Part shown: in pieces, positions 16,377-24,362 of the stretch
Layout of the letters: every line of letters starts with the position of its first letter
Numbering within the stretch: the stretch's first letter is position 1
Assembly: GCF_039521845.1 (NCBI RefSeq)
Contig: NZ_BAAACW010000007.1
Coordinates: 1 to 35,160 of the forward strand
Reading direction: 5' to 3'
Source of the DNA: Alkalibacterium iburiense
Lineage (GTDB): Bacteria; Bacillota; Bacilli; Lactobacillales; Carnobacteriaceae_A
Length of the DNA stretch: 35,160 bases
Position numbers and translations under genes: made by a program
Notes under the pieces: generated by a model
Seen by the model: only the letters and a program-made list of their open reading frames with translations
Told to the model about the DNA's origin: nothing
Databases searched by the model: none

Positions 16377-17276
16377 ATGGATTACCAAGTCAAACGTGTG
16401 CGTTCTGCTGAAAAAGGAGCAAGAATCAGTATAGCCGTCTATATTGTTTTAGCTGTAAGTAAAATTGTTGTCGGCTTTCTCTTACAATCTTCTTCTTTGT
16501 CTGCGGATGGTTTTAATAATTTCACAGATGTCGTTTCTTCTGTTACGGTATTAATCGGTTTGAAAACAGCTAGAAAACCAGCTGATCATAACCATCCATA
16601 CGGGCATTGGAAAGCTGAACCTATCGCTAGTTTAATTACCTCTTTTGTCATGCTATTTGTCGGTTTCCAAGTTTTTTTGACCAGTCTCACTCGTTTAATA
16701 TCAGGGGATATTGTTCAGCCTAGTCAATCGGCTGCTATAGTAGCTGTAACAGGTGCTATCGTTCTCTTTTTCCTTTATCGCTATAATTTAAAACTGGCAA
16801 CTAAAGTCAATAGTTCTGGATTAAAAGCTGTCTCAAAAGACAATCTAGCCGATAGTTTAACCAGTCTAGCTACTGCTGTAGCTATTCTTGCTGCTTCTCT
16901 CGGCTGGATTTGGTTGGATTCCCTTATGGCTATTATAGTTTCTCTCATCATTTTAAAAACTGGATTAGATGTATTTAAAGAGAGTACCTTTTCTTTATCA
17001 GACGGGTTTAAAACTAAAAAACTGGCTGTATATGAAGAAGCTATTCAAACCATACCTGACGTAAAAGCCGTTCCTTCTATTAAAGCGCGTATGTACGGGG
17101 CTAACACCTATGTCGATGTTACCATATTAGTGGATGGACAGATGACTGTCCAAGAGGGGCATGATATTACAGAACGTATTGAAAGAAAATTATATGATGA
17201 GTTTGATGTGCTCTATACGGATGTCCACGTCGAACCAGATAATTTAAAAGAGCAGTTTAATACTCAACAAATGTAA
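16377..17276 (+). CDS. Cation diffusion facilitator exporter, probably Mn2+ type
   Basis: A 299-residue membrane antiporter with about six membrane segments and a cytoplasmic C-terminal metal domain (from about 205). The transport site residues are N47 and D51 (NNFTD) and D155 and D159 (DNLAD). This N-D-D-D set differs from the HD-HD set of zinc exporters and matches the manganese-exporting MntE-like group. HNHPYGHWKAE (71-81) is the usual loop after segment 2. The ATG at 16377 has a GGAAAAGTGGGG site and fits the mapped promoter. It is monocistronic. Metal choice is inferred. Confidence 0.9.
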   Translation: MDYQVKRVRSAEKGARISIAVYIVLAVSKIVVGFLLQSSSLSADGFNNFTDVVSSVTVLIGLKTARKPADHNHPYGHWKAEPIASLITSFVMLFVGFQVFLTSLTRLISGDIVQPSQSAAIVAVTGAIVLFFLYRYNLKLATKVNSSGLKAVSKDNLADSLTSLATAVAILAASLGWIWLDSLMAIIVSLIILKTGLDVFKESTFSLSDGFKTKKLAVYEEAIQTIPDVKAVPSIKARMYGANTYVDVTILVDGQMTVQEGHDITERIERKLYDEFDVLYTDVHVEPDNLKEQFNTQQM

Positions 17277-17296
17277 CGAATGAGTATTTCTTGTTA

Positions 17297-17329
17297 AAAA
17301 AGGTCGGACCTTCAGGGCCCGACCTTTTT
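17297..17329. terminator. Bidirectional terminator between the CDF and 5'-nucleotidase genes
   Basis: An 11-base stem (17297-17307 with 17319-17329, core AAGGTCGG/CCGACCTT) has T-rich ends on both strands. Confidence 0.9.
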
Positions 17330-17331
17330 CC

Positions 17332-18891
17332 TTACTTCGTTGCAATCACTTTAAAGTTGTGATTCACTTTTGCTTCAACCGGGGAAAATTGATTGAAATA
17401 CTCTCCAATTAATTCAGTCATCGGTATGGTAACCTCACGAATAATTTTAGATGCATCAAACATATGGTAATTCCCTCCACCAACAGCCCGATACTGATTA
17501 ATAACTATTTCCAAGGTATCGTCTGGCTGGATATCTTTGCCTTTGTATTTAAACTCTATCACTCTCTCATACTCAGGTTGAGAGACATCAATCGTGTAGT
17601 CAATCCCTTCATACATGTCGTAGTTATACATTTGAGGTTTTGGATTTAAAAATTCTGGGTTAATATCAATATCTCCACGATTATTTATTTTAAAATAAGT
17701 AGCAGACCTTTCCAATGCTTCTTTTAAATCCTTCCCGCTGACTTTCATAACGGCCAGAGTATTGGGGTAAATATAATTTAATACGATATCCCTCATAGTC
17801 ACGACGGAATCGAAGCCGCGAGCCGAATTATTGAAGAGAGCTGTTCCAGATATATCACAATCTGTGAAATGCATCTGTACGCGTTGGATAAATTCAACAT
17901 AAGGGTGCTCAACACGACGGGCTTTCTCCACATCTTTTATTTCCAAATCCCCATACACTTCTCCAATGGGCTGATCCAGCCACTCTTCCACTTCATCATT
18001 AACTGAAAGAAAAGTTTCCAGCATTTCTTTATCTGGCTCGACTCCCTCTACTGATAAGAGTTCAGGAGTCATGGAAAGAATTTCAACTTGATCGTTTTCT
18101 TTCTGTATGTCTAAAGTCACTTTTCCTAAGTAGGTCCCTTTTTCTCCAGGCATGACAACGGCTGTCTTATCAACCACTTCCGCTATTAATCGGTGCTGGT
18201 GTCCTGACAGTAAAACGTCAATGCCATCGACCTCTTTTAATAGAGCATAGCCTTCATTCTCTCCAGTGAGAACTTCTGTTTCTTCTCCTGTTTTCAGATC
18301 CCGTTCAAAGCCTCCATGGTAGCTGACGATAATCACATCGGCTTTTTCTTTTAATATGGGGACATACTTCTTAGCTGCCTCGACAGCCGATTGGAAAGAC
18401 AAGCCTTCTATGTTTTCCGGGTGTTCCCAGTTTGGTATGTAAGGTGTAGTCAATCCTAATAGCCCAATTTTAATGCCTTCTTTTTCAACTATTTTATAGG
18501 GAGTGTCCCAGGCCGGTTCTCCCGAAGTGTTTAATATATTTGCACAAAGGACTGGATACTGAGCAGATGAGATAGCTGTATTTAAGTAGTCTACGCCATA
18601 GTTGAATTCATGATTTCCGATGACTCCTGCATCTACTTCCAAGAGATTCAGCGCTTCAATCAGTGTCTTAGCATTCTGTTTTTCTTTTACAATATAGTAA
18701 GAATAAGGAGACCCTTGAATAAAGTCCCCATTCTCTATGGTCAATGTAGGCCCTTCTGCTTTTTTCCGTTCTTCCTTTAATAAAGTCGCTAATTTAAAGA
18801 GACCAAACTCCGCTTCTTGCTTTCTGGATTGATAGTCTGTTGGAAATAAGTAGCCATGGACATCGCTTGTCTCAAAAATAGTTAATTTCAT
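17332..18891 (-). CDS. Metallophosphatase/5'-nucleotidase without signal peptide
   Basis: A 519-residue enzyme of the 5'-nucleotidase or 2',3'-cyclic-nucleotide phosphodiesterase family. Metal ligands are D10 and H12 (SDVHG), D55 (ENGDFIQ), N92, H93 and E94 (GNHEFNYG), H191 (SYHGG), and H230 and H232 (SGHQHR). The C-terminal 5'-nucleotidase domain runs from about residue 325 (FNNSARGFDS, NTLAVMKVSG). Many relatives are secreted, but no signal peptide is visible. It is distinct from the YunD protein encoded at 10.4-11.8 kb. It lies 24 bases after the GDPD gene, as the last gene of the yeiH operon. Confidence 0.92.
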   Translation of the reverse strand: MKLTIFETSDVHGYLFPTDYQSRKQEAEFGLFKLATLLKEERKKAEGPTLTIENGDFIQGSPYSYYIVKEKQNAKTLIEALNLLEVDAGVIGNHEFNYGVDYLNTAISSAQYPVLCANILNTSGEPAWDTPYKIVEKEGIKIGLLGLTTPYIPNWEHPENIEGLSFQSAVEAAKKYVPILKEKADVIIVSYHGGFERDLKTGEETEVLTGENEGYALLKEVDGIDVLLSGHQHRLIAEVVDKTAVVMPGEKGTYLGKVTLDIQKENDQVEILSMTPELLSVEGVEPDKEMLETFLSVNDEVEEWLDQPIGEVYGDLEIKDVEKARRVEHPYVEFIQRVQMHFTDCDISGTALFNNSARGFDSVVTMRDIVLNYIYPNTLAVMKVSGKDLKEALERSATYFKINNRGDIDINPEFLNPKPQMYNYDMYEGIDYTIDVSQPEYERVIEFKYKGKDIQPDDTLEIVINQYRAVGGGNYHMFDASKIIREVTIPMTELIGEYFNQFSPVEAKVNHNFKVIATK

Positions 18892-18915
18892 ATTTACACC
18901 TCATTCATAGTCTGA

Positions 18916-19830
18916 TCACCTATCTTGTATAACGGAGATAAGCAATTCGGGGTTATCTGTCATAATGCCGTGCGCATTCAAGTCAATGAGTTCGCGCATC
19001 GTTTCTTCATCGTTAATGGTCCAATAGTATACAGCCATCCCTCTATTGTTCGCTCCACGAATCAGTTTCCAGTCTGCCAAATTAAAGCCTTCTTGTTCCA
19101 TTGGCAACTGCAGAGCATGAGCGGTCGGACGATATAATAGATTGGCCAATGCCTTATGGTAGATAACAAACTGTCTGGCTTCCTGCTCCCCTGCCCCAAT
19201 AGCCACCGTGCCGTTTGACACCTCTTCAAACGCCAAGTTGATATCATGATCAAAACTGGCGATTAATATCTGTTCATGTAAGCCATGCTTTTCGATGAGT
19301 TCCCACATCCCATGAATCAAGTCATCGTATCTATCCGGGTGATTACTGGCTTTTAACTCGATTAAGTGCCTTGTGTGTCCGAATTCCTCAAAGACTTCAT
19401 CTACTGTAGGAATGTACACACCTTGATTTCGGTAGGTGTATCCTCCATTCTCATCTTGGAAGTGGTATCCGGCATCAAGAGACTGAACTTCTTCAAGTGT
19501 CAGGTCATTGACTAAGCCCGATCCATCCGTTGTTCGGTCAACAGATGAATCATGAATCACAACTAAGTGATTATCAGAAGTAATATGCACATCATACTCC
19601 AATATGTCTGCTCCGAGTTCATCCGAATACCTGAAGGCTTCTAATGTTCCTTCTGGAGCATGGACGAGACCGCCTCTGTGAGCAATGACTAGGGTCTCAT
19701 CATCTCCTGCTATATAAGCCTGTTCGCTTTCAGATGTCAGGGGAAACAAAAATAATGCGAACCATATACTGCCTATAACAAGGAAAAGAGTGCCTGTTAT
19801 TTTAGCTGCTTTTATCAGTTTATCTTTCAT
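18916..19830 (-). CDS. Membrane-anchored glycerophosphodiester phosphodiesterase
   Basis: Hydrolyses glycerophosphodiesters to glycerol 3-phosphate and an alcohol. The 304-residue protein starts with one membrane segment (about 11-31), so the catalytic domain probably faces outward. Active-site residues are H51 (IAHRGG), E60 (APEGT), E78 and D80 (LEYDV), and H93 (VIHDSS). The later strands DVHITSDNHLV, HLIELKA and AVYYWTIND fit the GDPD barrel. The ATG at 19830 follows AAAGGAGT. It lies 15 bases after yeiH and 24 before the 5'-nucleotidase gene. Confidence 0.94.
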   Translation of the reverse strand: MKDKLIKAAKITGTLFLVIGSIWFALFLFPLTSESEQAYIAGDDETLVIAHRGGLVHAPEGTLEAFRYSDELGADILEYDVHITSDNHLVVIHDSSVDRTTDGSGLVNDLTLEEVQSLDAGYHFQDENGGYTYRNQGVYIPTVDEVFEEFGHTRHLIELKASNHPDRYDDLIHGMWELIEKHGLHEQILIASFDHDINLAFEEVSNGTVAIGAGEQEARQFVIYHKALANLLYRPTAHALQLPMEQEGFNLADWKLIRGANNRGMAVYYWTINDEETMRELIDLNAHGIMTDNPELLISVIQDR

Positions 19831-19845
19831 AGTTTACTCCTTTAA

Positions 19846-20844
19846 CTACCCAATGATAAGGGCAACAACCACGTAAGAAACTACTGCTACTAGAGAAGAT
19901 AACAGCATACTATGGATAAATGGTTTCCATCCCGTTCGACTAAATGATTTCAAATCAGTTTTTAATCCGATAGCTGCTAAAGCAGCAACCATGGAAAAGC
20001 GACTAATCATTCTCAGAAACTCTACTAGAGTGGGTGTGAATAAACCAAATGTATTCAACACAGCCATAAGGACAAACAAGACGATAAACCATGGGAAAAT
20101 AGAGACAAGATCCACTTTTTCTTTTCTTTTATTGGGTTGTTTTAATTTTCTTCTAAAGTAAATGGACGAAAAAACAAGGACAGTCGGAATAATCGCTAAT
20201 GTCCGGGTCAATTTAACCATCGTTGCTATTTCACCAGCAGCTTCAGAAAAAGCAAAGCTCGCGGCTACAACACTTGATGTATCATTGATAGACGTCCCTG
20301 CCCAGTACCCGAAGAACGTATCATTTAAAAGGAGCAGACGTCCGATTAAGGGATAGACGACAATCATCAACATGTCGAATAGAAAAGTGGACGAAATAGC
20401 ATAAGAGACATCTCCGTCTTCTGCTTCTATCACTGGTGCCATAGCAGCTATAGCCGAACCGCCACAAATGGCTGTCCCAGCCGCAATCATGTTACTCAAT
20501 TTCCAATTCACATTAAAGGCTTTTCCTAAGAGATACCCTCCAAAGAAGGCAGTAAACAAAGTAAATATGAGAACAATAACCGTTCGCCCGCCTACTTGCA
20601 TGATGATGGAAAAGTTCAATGATGCTCCTAAAAGGACAATAGCAAACTTTAACACTCTTTTAGATGTAAATTGAACACCTTCATTAAATAAAGTCTCATT
20701 ATAATAAATAAGTCGGACTACGATTCCAATAAATATAGCTAAAACCGATGCGCCTATAATGTCGCCTGGAATCCAATTAGCGACCAGAGTAGCAAGAGCT
20801 GCGATGAATAGGGATAAAGCTATCCCAGGTAAGTGTTTTTTCAT
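19846..20844 (-). CDS. YeiH family (UPF0324) putative sulfate exporter
   Basis: A 332-residue membrane protein with about nine to ten membrane segments. The family signature is GTAICGGSAIAAMAPVI near residues 123-139, with GTSINDTSSVVAASFAF near 183-199. Members are called putative sulfate exporters; the substrate is not firmly established. The ATG at 20844 follows AAAGGAAC. It is the first gene of an operon with a GDPD and a 5'-nucleotidase gene. Its promoter lies within the terminator hairpin of the TspO-like gene upstream. Confidence 0.9.
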   Translation of the reverse strand: MKKHLPGIALSLFIAALATLVANWIPGDIIGASVLAIFIGIVVRLIYYNETLFNEGVQFTSKRVLKFAIVLLGASLNFSIIMQVGGRTVIVLIFTLFTAFFGGYLLGKAFNVNWKLSNMIAAGTAICGGSAIAAMAPVIEAEDGDVSYAISSTFLFDMLMIVVYPLIGRLLLLNDTFFGYWAGTSINDTSSVVAASFAFSEAAGEIATMVKLTRTLAIIPTVLVFSSIYFRRKLKQPNKRKEKVDLVSIFPWFIVLFVLMAVLNTFGLFTPTLVEFLRMISRFSMVAALAAIGLKTDLKSFSRTGWKPFIHSMLLSSLVAVVSYVVVALIIG

Positions 20845-20871
20845 TGTTTCGTTCCTTTCATACGTTCCTAT

Positions 20872-20901
20872 ATTATAACATTAAAAAAGACTTTACGTCA
20901 T
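20872..20901 (-). promoter_or_regulatory. Promoter of the yeiH-GDPD-5'-nucleotidase operon
   Basis: The minus strand reads ATGACG (20896-20901), 18 bases, then consensus TATAAT (20872-20877). The -35 lies in one arm of the preceding terminator. Confidence 0.5.
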
Positions 20902-20950
20902 TAGACTAAAGACTCTTATTACCATAGTCTCTAATTTAACGCAAAGTCTA
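20884..20950 (-). terminator. Terminator of the TspO-like gene
   Basis: A long imperfect stem pairs AGACTTTRCGT at its base and (A)TTAGA...AGACT near its tip. On the minus strand it is followed by TTTTTAAT. The yeiH promoter overlaps it. Confidence 0.7.
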
Positions 20951-20956
20951 ATTTTT

Positions 20957-21679
20957 TTAAACTGTTTTTCGAACTTTCGCTCCAACGTAAAGTGAAGTAG
21001 CAAGTTGAGTTACAATACCTAAAGCTGTTACGACCATAAGTAACATCAAATCATTCTCATTTTCTACGATGATTCCGCTAAAGGCCCATACAAAGACCAG
21101 CGGCAAGACCCAATCCATATGTTTCACAGCTAGCCAGACAGCAAGAGCTGTTGCTATAACAAGTAAAACCAGCGTCCACTGGTACTCATTTAAACCAAAC
21201 AGTTCTTCTACTCCATTTCCGACAACCCACGTTACAATATTGACAATCGTTGCTATACTCACCCATCCTAAATAAATGGAGAACGGAAACCTGTCAAACC
21301 AATGGCCTTGCACCTTAGTCATCTTCTTGTAGATAACTATAAGAGTAATCAACAACCCTATAATAACTATGTTAGACACGAGCAGCCACTCTTGTGTAAA
21401 TACGAAAATCCATAAGGCATTCAAAACAAAATTTCCAACTAACCAGTAATTAACCCGTTCATACACCCCTTGGTAGTGAGTGAAAAAAATCCGGATGATC
21501 CAAATGAAGAGTAAGATGTAAATAAGGCCCCAAATAGAAAAAACGTATCCTGCCGGTTGAATAAAAGATTCGTTCTGATCAGCTACATTCCCGACATTTG
21601 AACCTGTCAAATAGTTAGCTAGAATCATGAGAATATAAAAAACTAAATAGATTATGCCTAATTTTTTTCTGTTATCCAT
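20957..21679 (-). CDS. TspO/MBR-like tryptophan-rich membrane protein
   Basis: This 240-residue protein has about seven hydrophobic segments and many tryptophans. The segment FIQPAGYVFSIWGLIYILLF (about 39-58) resembles the PxGxxFxxxWxxLY signature of the tryptophan-rich sensory protein family, and NFVLNALWIFVF (about 82-93) resembles the following one. It is longer than TspO itself (about 160 residues), so a divergent subgroup is likely. TspO proteins bind porphyrins; that role is not implied here with confidence. The ATG at 21679 follows AAGGAGAG, and it appears to be a single-gene unit. Confidence 0.75.
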   Translation of the reverse strand: MDNRKKLGIIYLVFYILMILANYLTGSNVGNVADQNESFIQPAGYVFSIWGLIYILLFIWIIRIFFTHYQGVYERVNYWLVGNFVLNALWIFVFTQEWLLVSNIVIIGLLITLIVIYKKMTKVQGHWFDRFPFSIYLGWVSIATIVNIVTWVVGNGVEELFGLNEYQWTLVLLVIATALAVWLAVKHMDWVLPLVFVWAFSGIIVENENDLMLLMVVTALGIVTQLATSLYVGAKVRKTV

Positions 21680-21711
21680 GGTATCTCTCCTTTTTATATA
21701 TATTATCTAAT

Positions 21712-21740
21712 AGTATAGCATATGACATTCATATAATACC
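21712..21740 (-). promoter_or_regulatory. Extended -10 promoter of the TspO-like gene, with a palindrome in the spacer
   Basis: The minus strand reads TGC-TATACT (21712-21717 for the hexamer), with a weak -35 GGTATT at 21735-21740. The 17-base spacer holds the inverted repeat ATATGA-CAT-TCATAT (21720-21734), a possible operator. Confidence 0.45.
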
Positions 21741-21873
21741 GATTCTATGCATAATTAACTAGTATTAAGATGGTGTTCATTGTAGCACTTCGTGCTTGTT
21801 GAAACTATCAGAGAAGCTTTTTAGATAATAATGAATATTTAAAAGCATATCGTTATATTTTTTCTTTTTCTTT

Positions 21874-21891
21874 TGCTATACTCAGAGTATA
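21874..21891 (+). promoter_or_regulatory. Extended -10 promoter overlapped by a 15-base palindrome
   Basis: TGC precedes TATACT (21877-21882). The hexamer is the left half of TATACTCAGAGTATA (21877-21891), a perfect 7+1+7 palindrome. No good -35 is present, which suits an extended -10. A repressor bound here would block the promoter of the small membrane peptide gene. Confidence 0.5.
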
Positions 21892-21912
21892 AATAATAAG
21901 GAGTGATGTTCA

Positions 21913-22059
21913 ATGTTGTGGACAATTATTGGGTTATTAATTTTATTTTGGATTTTAGGACTTGTGTTTGAGGTTGCTGGTGGATTCGTTCATATCCTAC
22001 TGGTTATTGCTTTAATAGTATTCATCTTCAATATGATTACAGGACGACGAGGAAGGTAG
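21913..22059 (+). CDS. 48-residue lmo0937-family membrane peptide
   Basis: A short open frame encodes a peptide that begins MLWTIIGLLILFWILGLV, continues with FEVAGGFVHILLVIALIVFI and ends in the basic tail GRRGR. It has two hydrophobic helices with a glutamate and glycines between them, exactly the pattern of the lmo0937 family, whose function is unknown. The ATG at 21913 follows AAGGAGTG. A palindrome covers its promoter and a strong hairpin follows, so it is a single-gene, probably regulated unit. In relatives such genes are often linked to envelope stress; here that is inference. Confidence 0.85.
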   Translation: MLWTIIGLLILFWILGLVFEVAGGFVHILLVIALIVFIFNMITGRRGR

Positions 22060-22082
22060 CCCCTCTTAGACATATTTTTTGC

Positions 22083-22128
22083 AAGAAGATTCTTTACCGG
22101 ATTTTTCTGGTAAAGAATCTTCTTTTTT
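22083..22128 (+). terminator. Terminator after the lmo0937-family gene
   Basis: A 16-base perfect stem (22083-22098 with 22109-22124, core GAAGATTCTTTACC) extends toward the loop and is followed by TTTTTT. Confidence 0.9.
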
Positions 22129-22265
22129 GATGGGAAAGTTTGTCTGTCTTAAAAAGTTAAACAAGGTTTACATTTATCATTAGTTTTCAAGAATTGACCC
22201 AATCTTAAGTGAAATAATGTAAAAAATCTAAATAAAAAAGTCAACGAACTGTTGATTAACTCATC

Positions 22266-22302
22266 AAAAAACCGCCACTTCTACCGAAATGACGGTTTTT
22301 TT
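22266..22302 (-). terminator. Terminator after the AraC-family gene
   Basis: The stem AAAAAACCGYCAYTTC pairs with GAAATGACGGTTTTTT, allowing G-T pairs, just past the AraC-family stop codon. It has T-runs on both strands. Between 22130 and 22265 I see no gene, only AT-rich DNA. Confidence 0.8.
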
Positions 22303-22305
22303 GTT

Positions 22306-23151
22306 TTATCTCTTTTTGACTTGAATCCATACTTCACTAGAATTTTCTTTACTCGCTAATATTTCTGCTCCCTCAATCAGTTCAAAATTAGAAGAAGGCA
22401 GCCATTCAGAATAAATTCTCATCCATTCTTTTTCTACGCTTTCCCAATCTCCTTCTATTTCAAAAACTGCCCAAGCGGAAGCTTTGATGTCATGCGTTTC
22501 TTTATTTCCAGAATAATCCTTTGAAACAGCAGCACCGATATAATGATTAAATGCTTCTGTGTGTTCTGAAAGTTGCCTATAATCCGTAGTCACGTGAATA
22601 ACCCCACTAGGCTCTCTATCTGATAAGTCAGTCAATTCCTCAACTCGTTCGTCTGTAAGCTTCTCCAGTACTTCATCATAAGACGGTTTTAATTGATTCT
22701 CTTCCATAATCATTTCCATGCAGTATCCAGCTACTTTGAACTCCGTTTTTTCTTCGATTCGATAATTCATTTCTTCTCCTCCTTCGATAGTGAGTCGGAA
22801 AGTCATTATCGGACATGATTTCAACGTATGGGTACGCGTCCTGACTTCTGAAGGCAAAATGTGATGATATCTTTCAAAAGCTCTAGAAAAAGCATCTGGG
22901 GAGCTATACCCATACTGGTTCGCCACATCAATCACTTTGGCTCCACCCTTTTGTAAGGCCATTGCCGCTAATGTCAGCCTTCTTTTCCTAATATAATCAC
23001 TTAACGTCATACCTGATAAAAAAGAAAAGATTCTTTTAAATTCGTATTCCGAGCTGAGCGCTTTTCTGGCCACCTCTTTCATGTCTATTTTTTGGTCAAG
23101 ATGGCTTTCAATATACTCCATTGCCTCATTTAGAGAATGTAAATGGCTCAT
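22306..23151 (-). CDS. AraC family regulator with GyrI-like effector-binding domain
   Basis: This 281-residue protein has an N-terminal AraC-type DNA-binding domain (about 5-107) with two helix-turn-helix units; the second includes VIDVANQYGYSSPDAFSRAFER (interrupted here: VIDVANQYGYSS, then PDAFSRAFER). From about residue 128 it continues as an effector-binding domain of the GyrI/SOUL-like type (MNYRIEEKTEFKVAGYCME, ending EVWIQVKKR). Such proteins sense small, often toxic, molecules. The ATG at 23151 has a perfect AAGGAGGT site. No obvious target operon is adjacent; neighbours are small membrane proteins. Confidence 0.9.
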   Translation of the reverse strand: MSHLHSLNEAMEYIESHLDQKIDMKEVARKALSSEYEFKRIFSFLSGMTLSDYIRKRRLTLAAMALQKGGAKVIDVANQYGYSSPDAFSRAFERYHHILPSEVRTRTHTLKSCPIMTFRLTIEGGEEMNYRIEEKTEFKVAGYCMEMIMEENQLKPSYDEVLEKLTDERVEELTDLSDREPSGVIHVTTDYRQLSEHTEAFNHYIGAAVSKDYSGNKETHDIKASAWAVFEIEGDWESVEKEWMRIYSEWLPSSNFELIEGAEILASKENSSEVWIQVKKR

Positions 23152-23249
23152 GTCTGAGACCTCCTTCCACTCTTATCCTATCAAAGGTGTGATTCTTTCT
23201 CCCGACAGTTACTGCTTTTATTAATCGGATGCCTGTCATTTGTTTACTA

Positions 23250-23537
23250 TCATATGAGGAGTAAGAAGATTAAAAGAAAAGCCGATAGAATGAGCCCAAT
23301 CGGTACGCCTACTTTGAATTTAACTTTTTGTGTTTTGTGACGGAACTGTTTCATTCCAATACAGGCTCCTAATCCCCCTCCCAAAACAGAAAAAGTTAAC
23401 AGGGTTTTTTCCGAAATTCGAGATTTATTTTTTATTGCTCTCTTTTTGTCTATATAAAATAAACTATAGGTCAACAGATTGATCAAGAGACCAATTATAA
23501 GAATGAGTATATGGTATACAGTAAGTTGGCTTAGCAT
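23250..23537 (-). CDS. DUF1294 family small membrane protein
   Basis: This 95-residue protein has three hydrophobic segments (about 8-30, 46-62 and 75-95). Between them are the DUF1294 landmarks: YIDKKRAIKNKSRISEKTLL (about 28-47), GGGLGACIGM (about 53-62) and FRHKTQKVKF (about 65-74). No function is known for the family. The ATG at 23537 follows AAAAGGAG. It lies 51 bases after the ywaF-like gene on the same strand and may be co-transcribed with it. Confidence 0.88.
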   Translation of the reverse strand: MLSQLTVYHILILIIGLLINLLTYSLFYIDKKRAIKNKSRISEKTLLTFSVLGGGLGACIGMKQFRHKTQKVKFKVGVPIGLILSAFLLIFLLLI

Positions 23538-23588
23538 AGGGGCTCCTTTTAAATAAGTGTATACATACGTGCTGATAAATGAACACTT

Positions 23589-24296
23589 TTATTTTGAGTT
23601 TTTTAATTGAATGGACTCTTTATCCAACGCATATTGAATCTTTGTATATAAATAATATCCCAAAGTGAAAAATAGGTAAGTAAAGAGTACAAGCAACGGA
23701 ATATAGATAGCATCTGGCAAAAAAGCAAAGATAGGTTTGTGTTTTAAATAAAAATAATTCCCATCCACTAAATGATTGACACTTATCGCAGTCACCAAAT
23801 AGATTAAAAACCAGAAGAATGCTGTTTTCTTGTCTCCCTTCTCCACTCTTTCACCGTAGACTATCATTCCGTAATAAGGCAACAATAAGGTAATGACATG
23901 ATTAACAAAAAAACTGATACCTATGGGATGAAAAACACCGTAAACGCGACTCGGGTATAAAAAACTGGTCCAGGCATATAGGCCAAAAAAACAAAGTACT
24001 TTAAATACCGCTTTATTTTTTGTTAGGAGATACCACATACCTAGCAGGGAGTTAATTCGACTAATATGTAGAGGCAGAGATTCAGCTAAATCAAAATCAA
24101 ACAAATAAAAATAAGAGCTGTATAATAAAATTTGCTGACCTATACTGAAAAGAATGATTAAGGTAGATATAGTCTCTTTTTTTTCCTTTATTGTCTGTTT
24201 GTTTAGAAAAAGAGCCGTCCCTAGTCCGATGAGTCCTCCTATGTATAGAAGATGATCCAGGTTAAATAGGGTAATATACTCTCCGTATGCTGTCAT
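23589..24296 (-). CDS. ywaF: YwaF/TIGR02206 family membrane protein
   Basis: This 235-residue protein has about seven hydrophobic segments. LPLHISRINSLLGMWYLLT (about 74-92) and FFVNHVITLLLPYYGMIVYG (about 128-147) match the YwaF pattern of an LPLHxCR motif and a conserved histidine in a later helix. The family's function is unknown. The ATG at 24296 follows AAGGAG at a somewhat long spacing. No separate promoter is clear, so it may be read from the DegV gene upstream past a weak hairpin. Confidence 0.85.
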   Translation of the reverse strand: MTAYGEYITLFNLDHLLYIGGLIGLGTALFLNKQTIKEKKETISTLIILFSIGQQILLYSSYFYLFDFDLAESLPLHISRINSLLGMWYLLTKNKAVFKVLCFFGLYAWTSFLYPSRVYGVFHPIGISFFVNHVITLLLPYYGMIVYGERVEKGDKKTAFFWFLIYLVTAISVNHLVDGNYFYLKHKPIFAFLPDAIYIPLLVLFTYLFFTLGYYLYTKIQYALDKESIQLKNSK

Positions 24297-24324
24297 TTCT
24301 ATAGAATCTCCTTTTTATTGAGAA

Positions 24325-24354
24325 AAACACCCTCTTAAAATAAAGAAGGTGTTT
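24325..24354 (-). terminator. Weak terminator after the first DegV gene
   Basis: The stem AAACACC/GGTGTTT with an inner TCTT/AAGA pairing is followed on the minus strand by TTTTTCTC. Partial read-through into ywaF is possible. Confidence 0.55.
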
Positions 24355-24362
24355 CAATTCAA

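Noticed and set aside
21784..21796. Small perfect hairpin AGCAC-TTC-GTGCT between the TspO-like and lmo0937-family genes
   Set aside because: There is no T-run on either side and no matching repeat elsewhere that I saw; too little to assign a role.
22130..22302. Possible small RNA ending at the hairpin 22266-22302 on the plus strand
   Set aside because: A TTGACC box is present near 22195 but no convincing -10 follows; the hairpin is explained as the AraC-family gene terminator.
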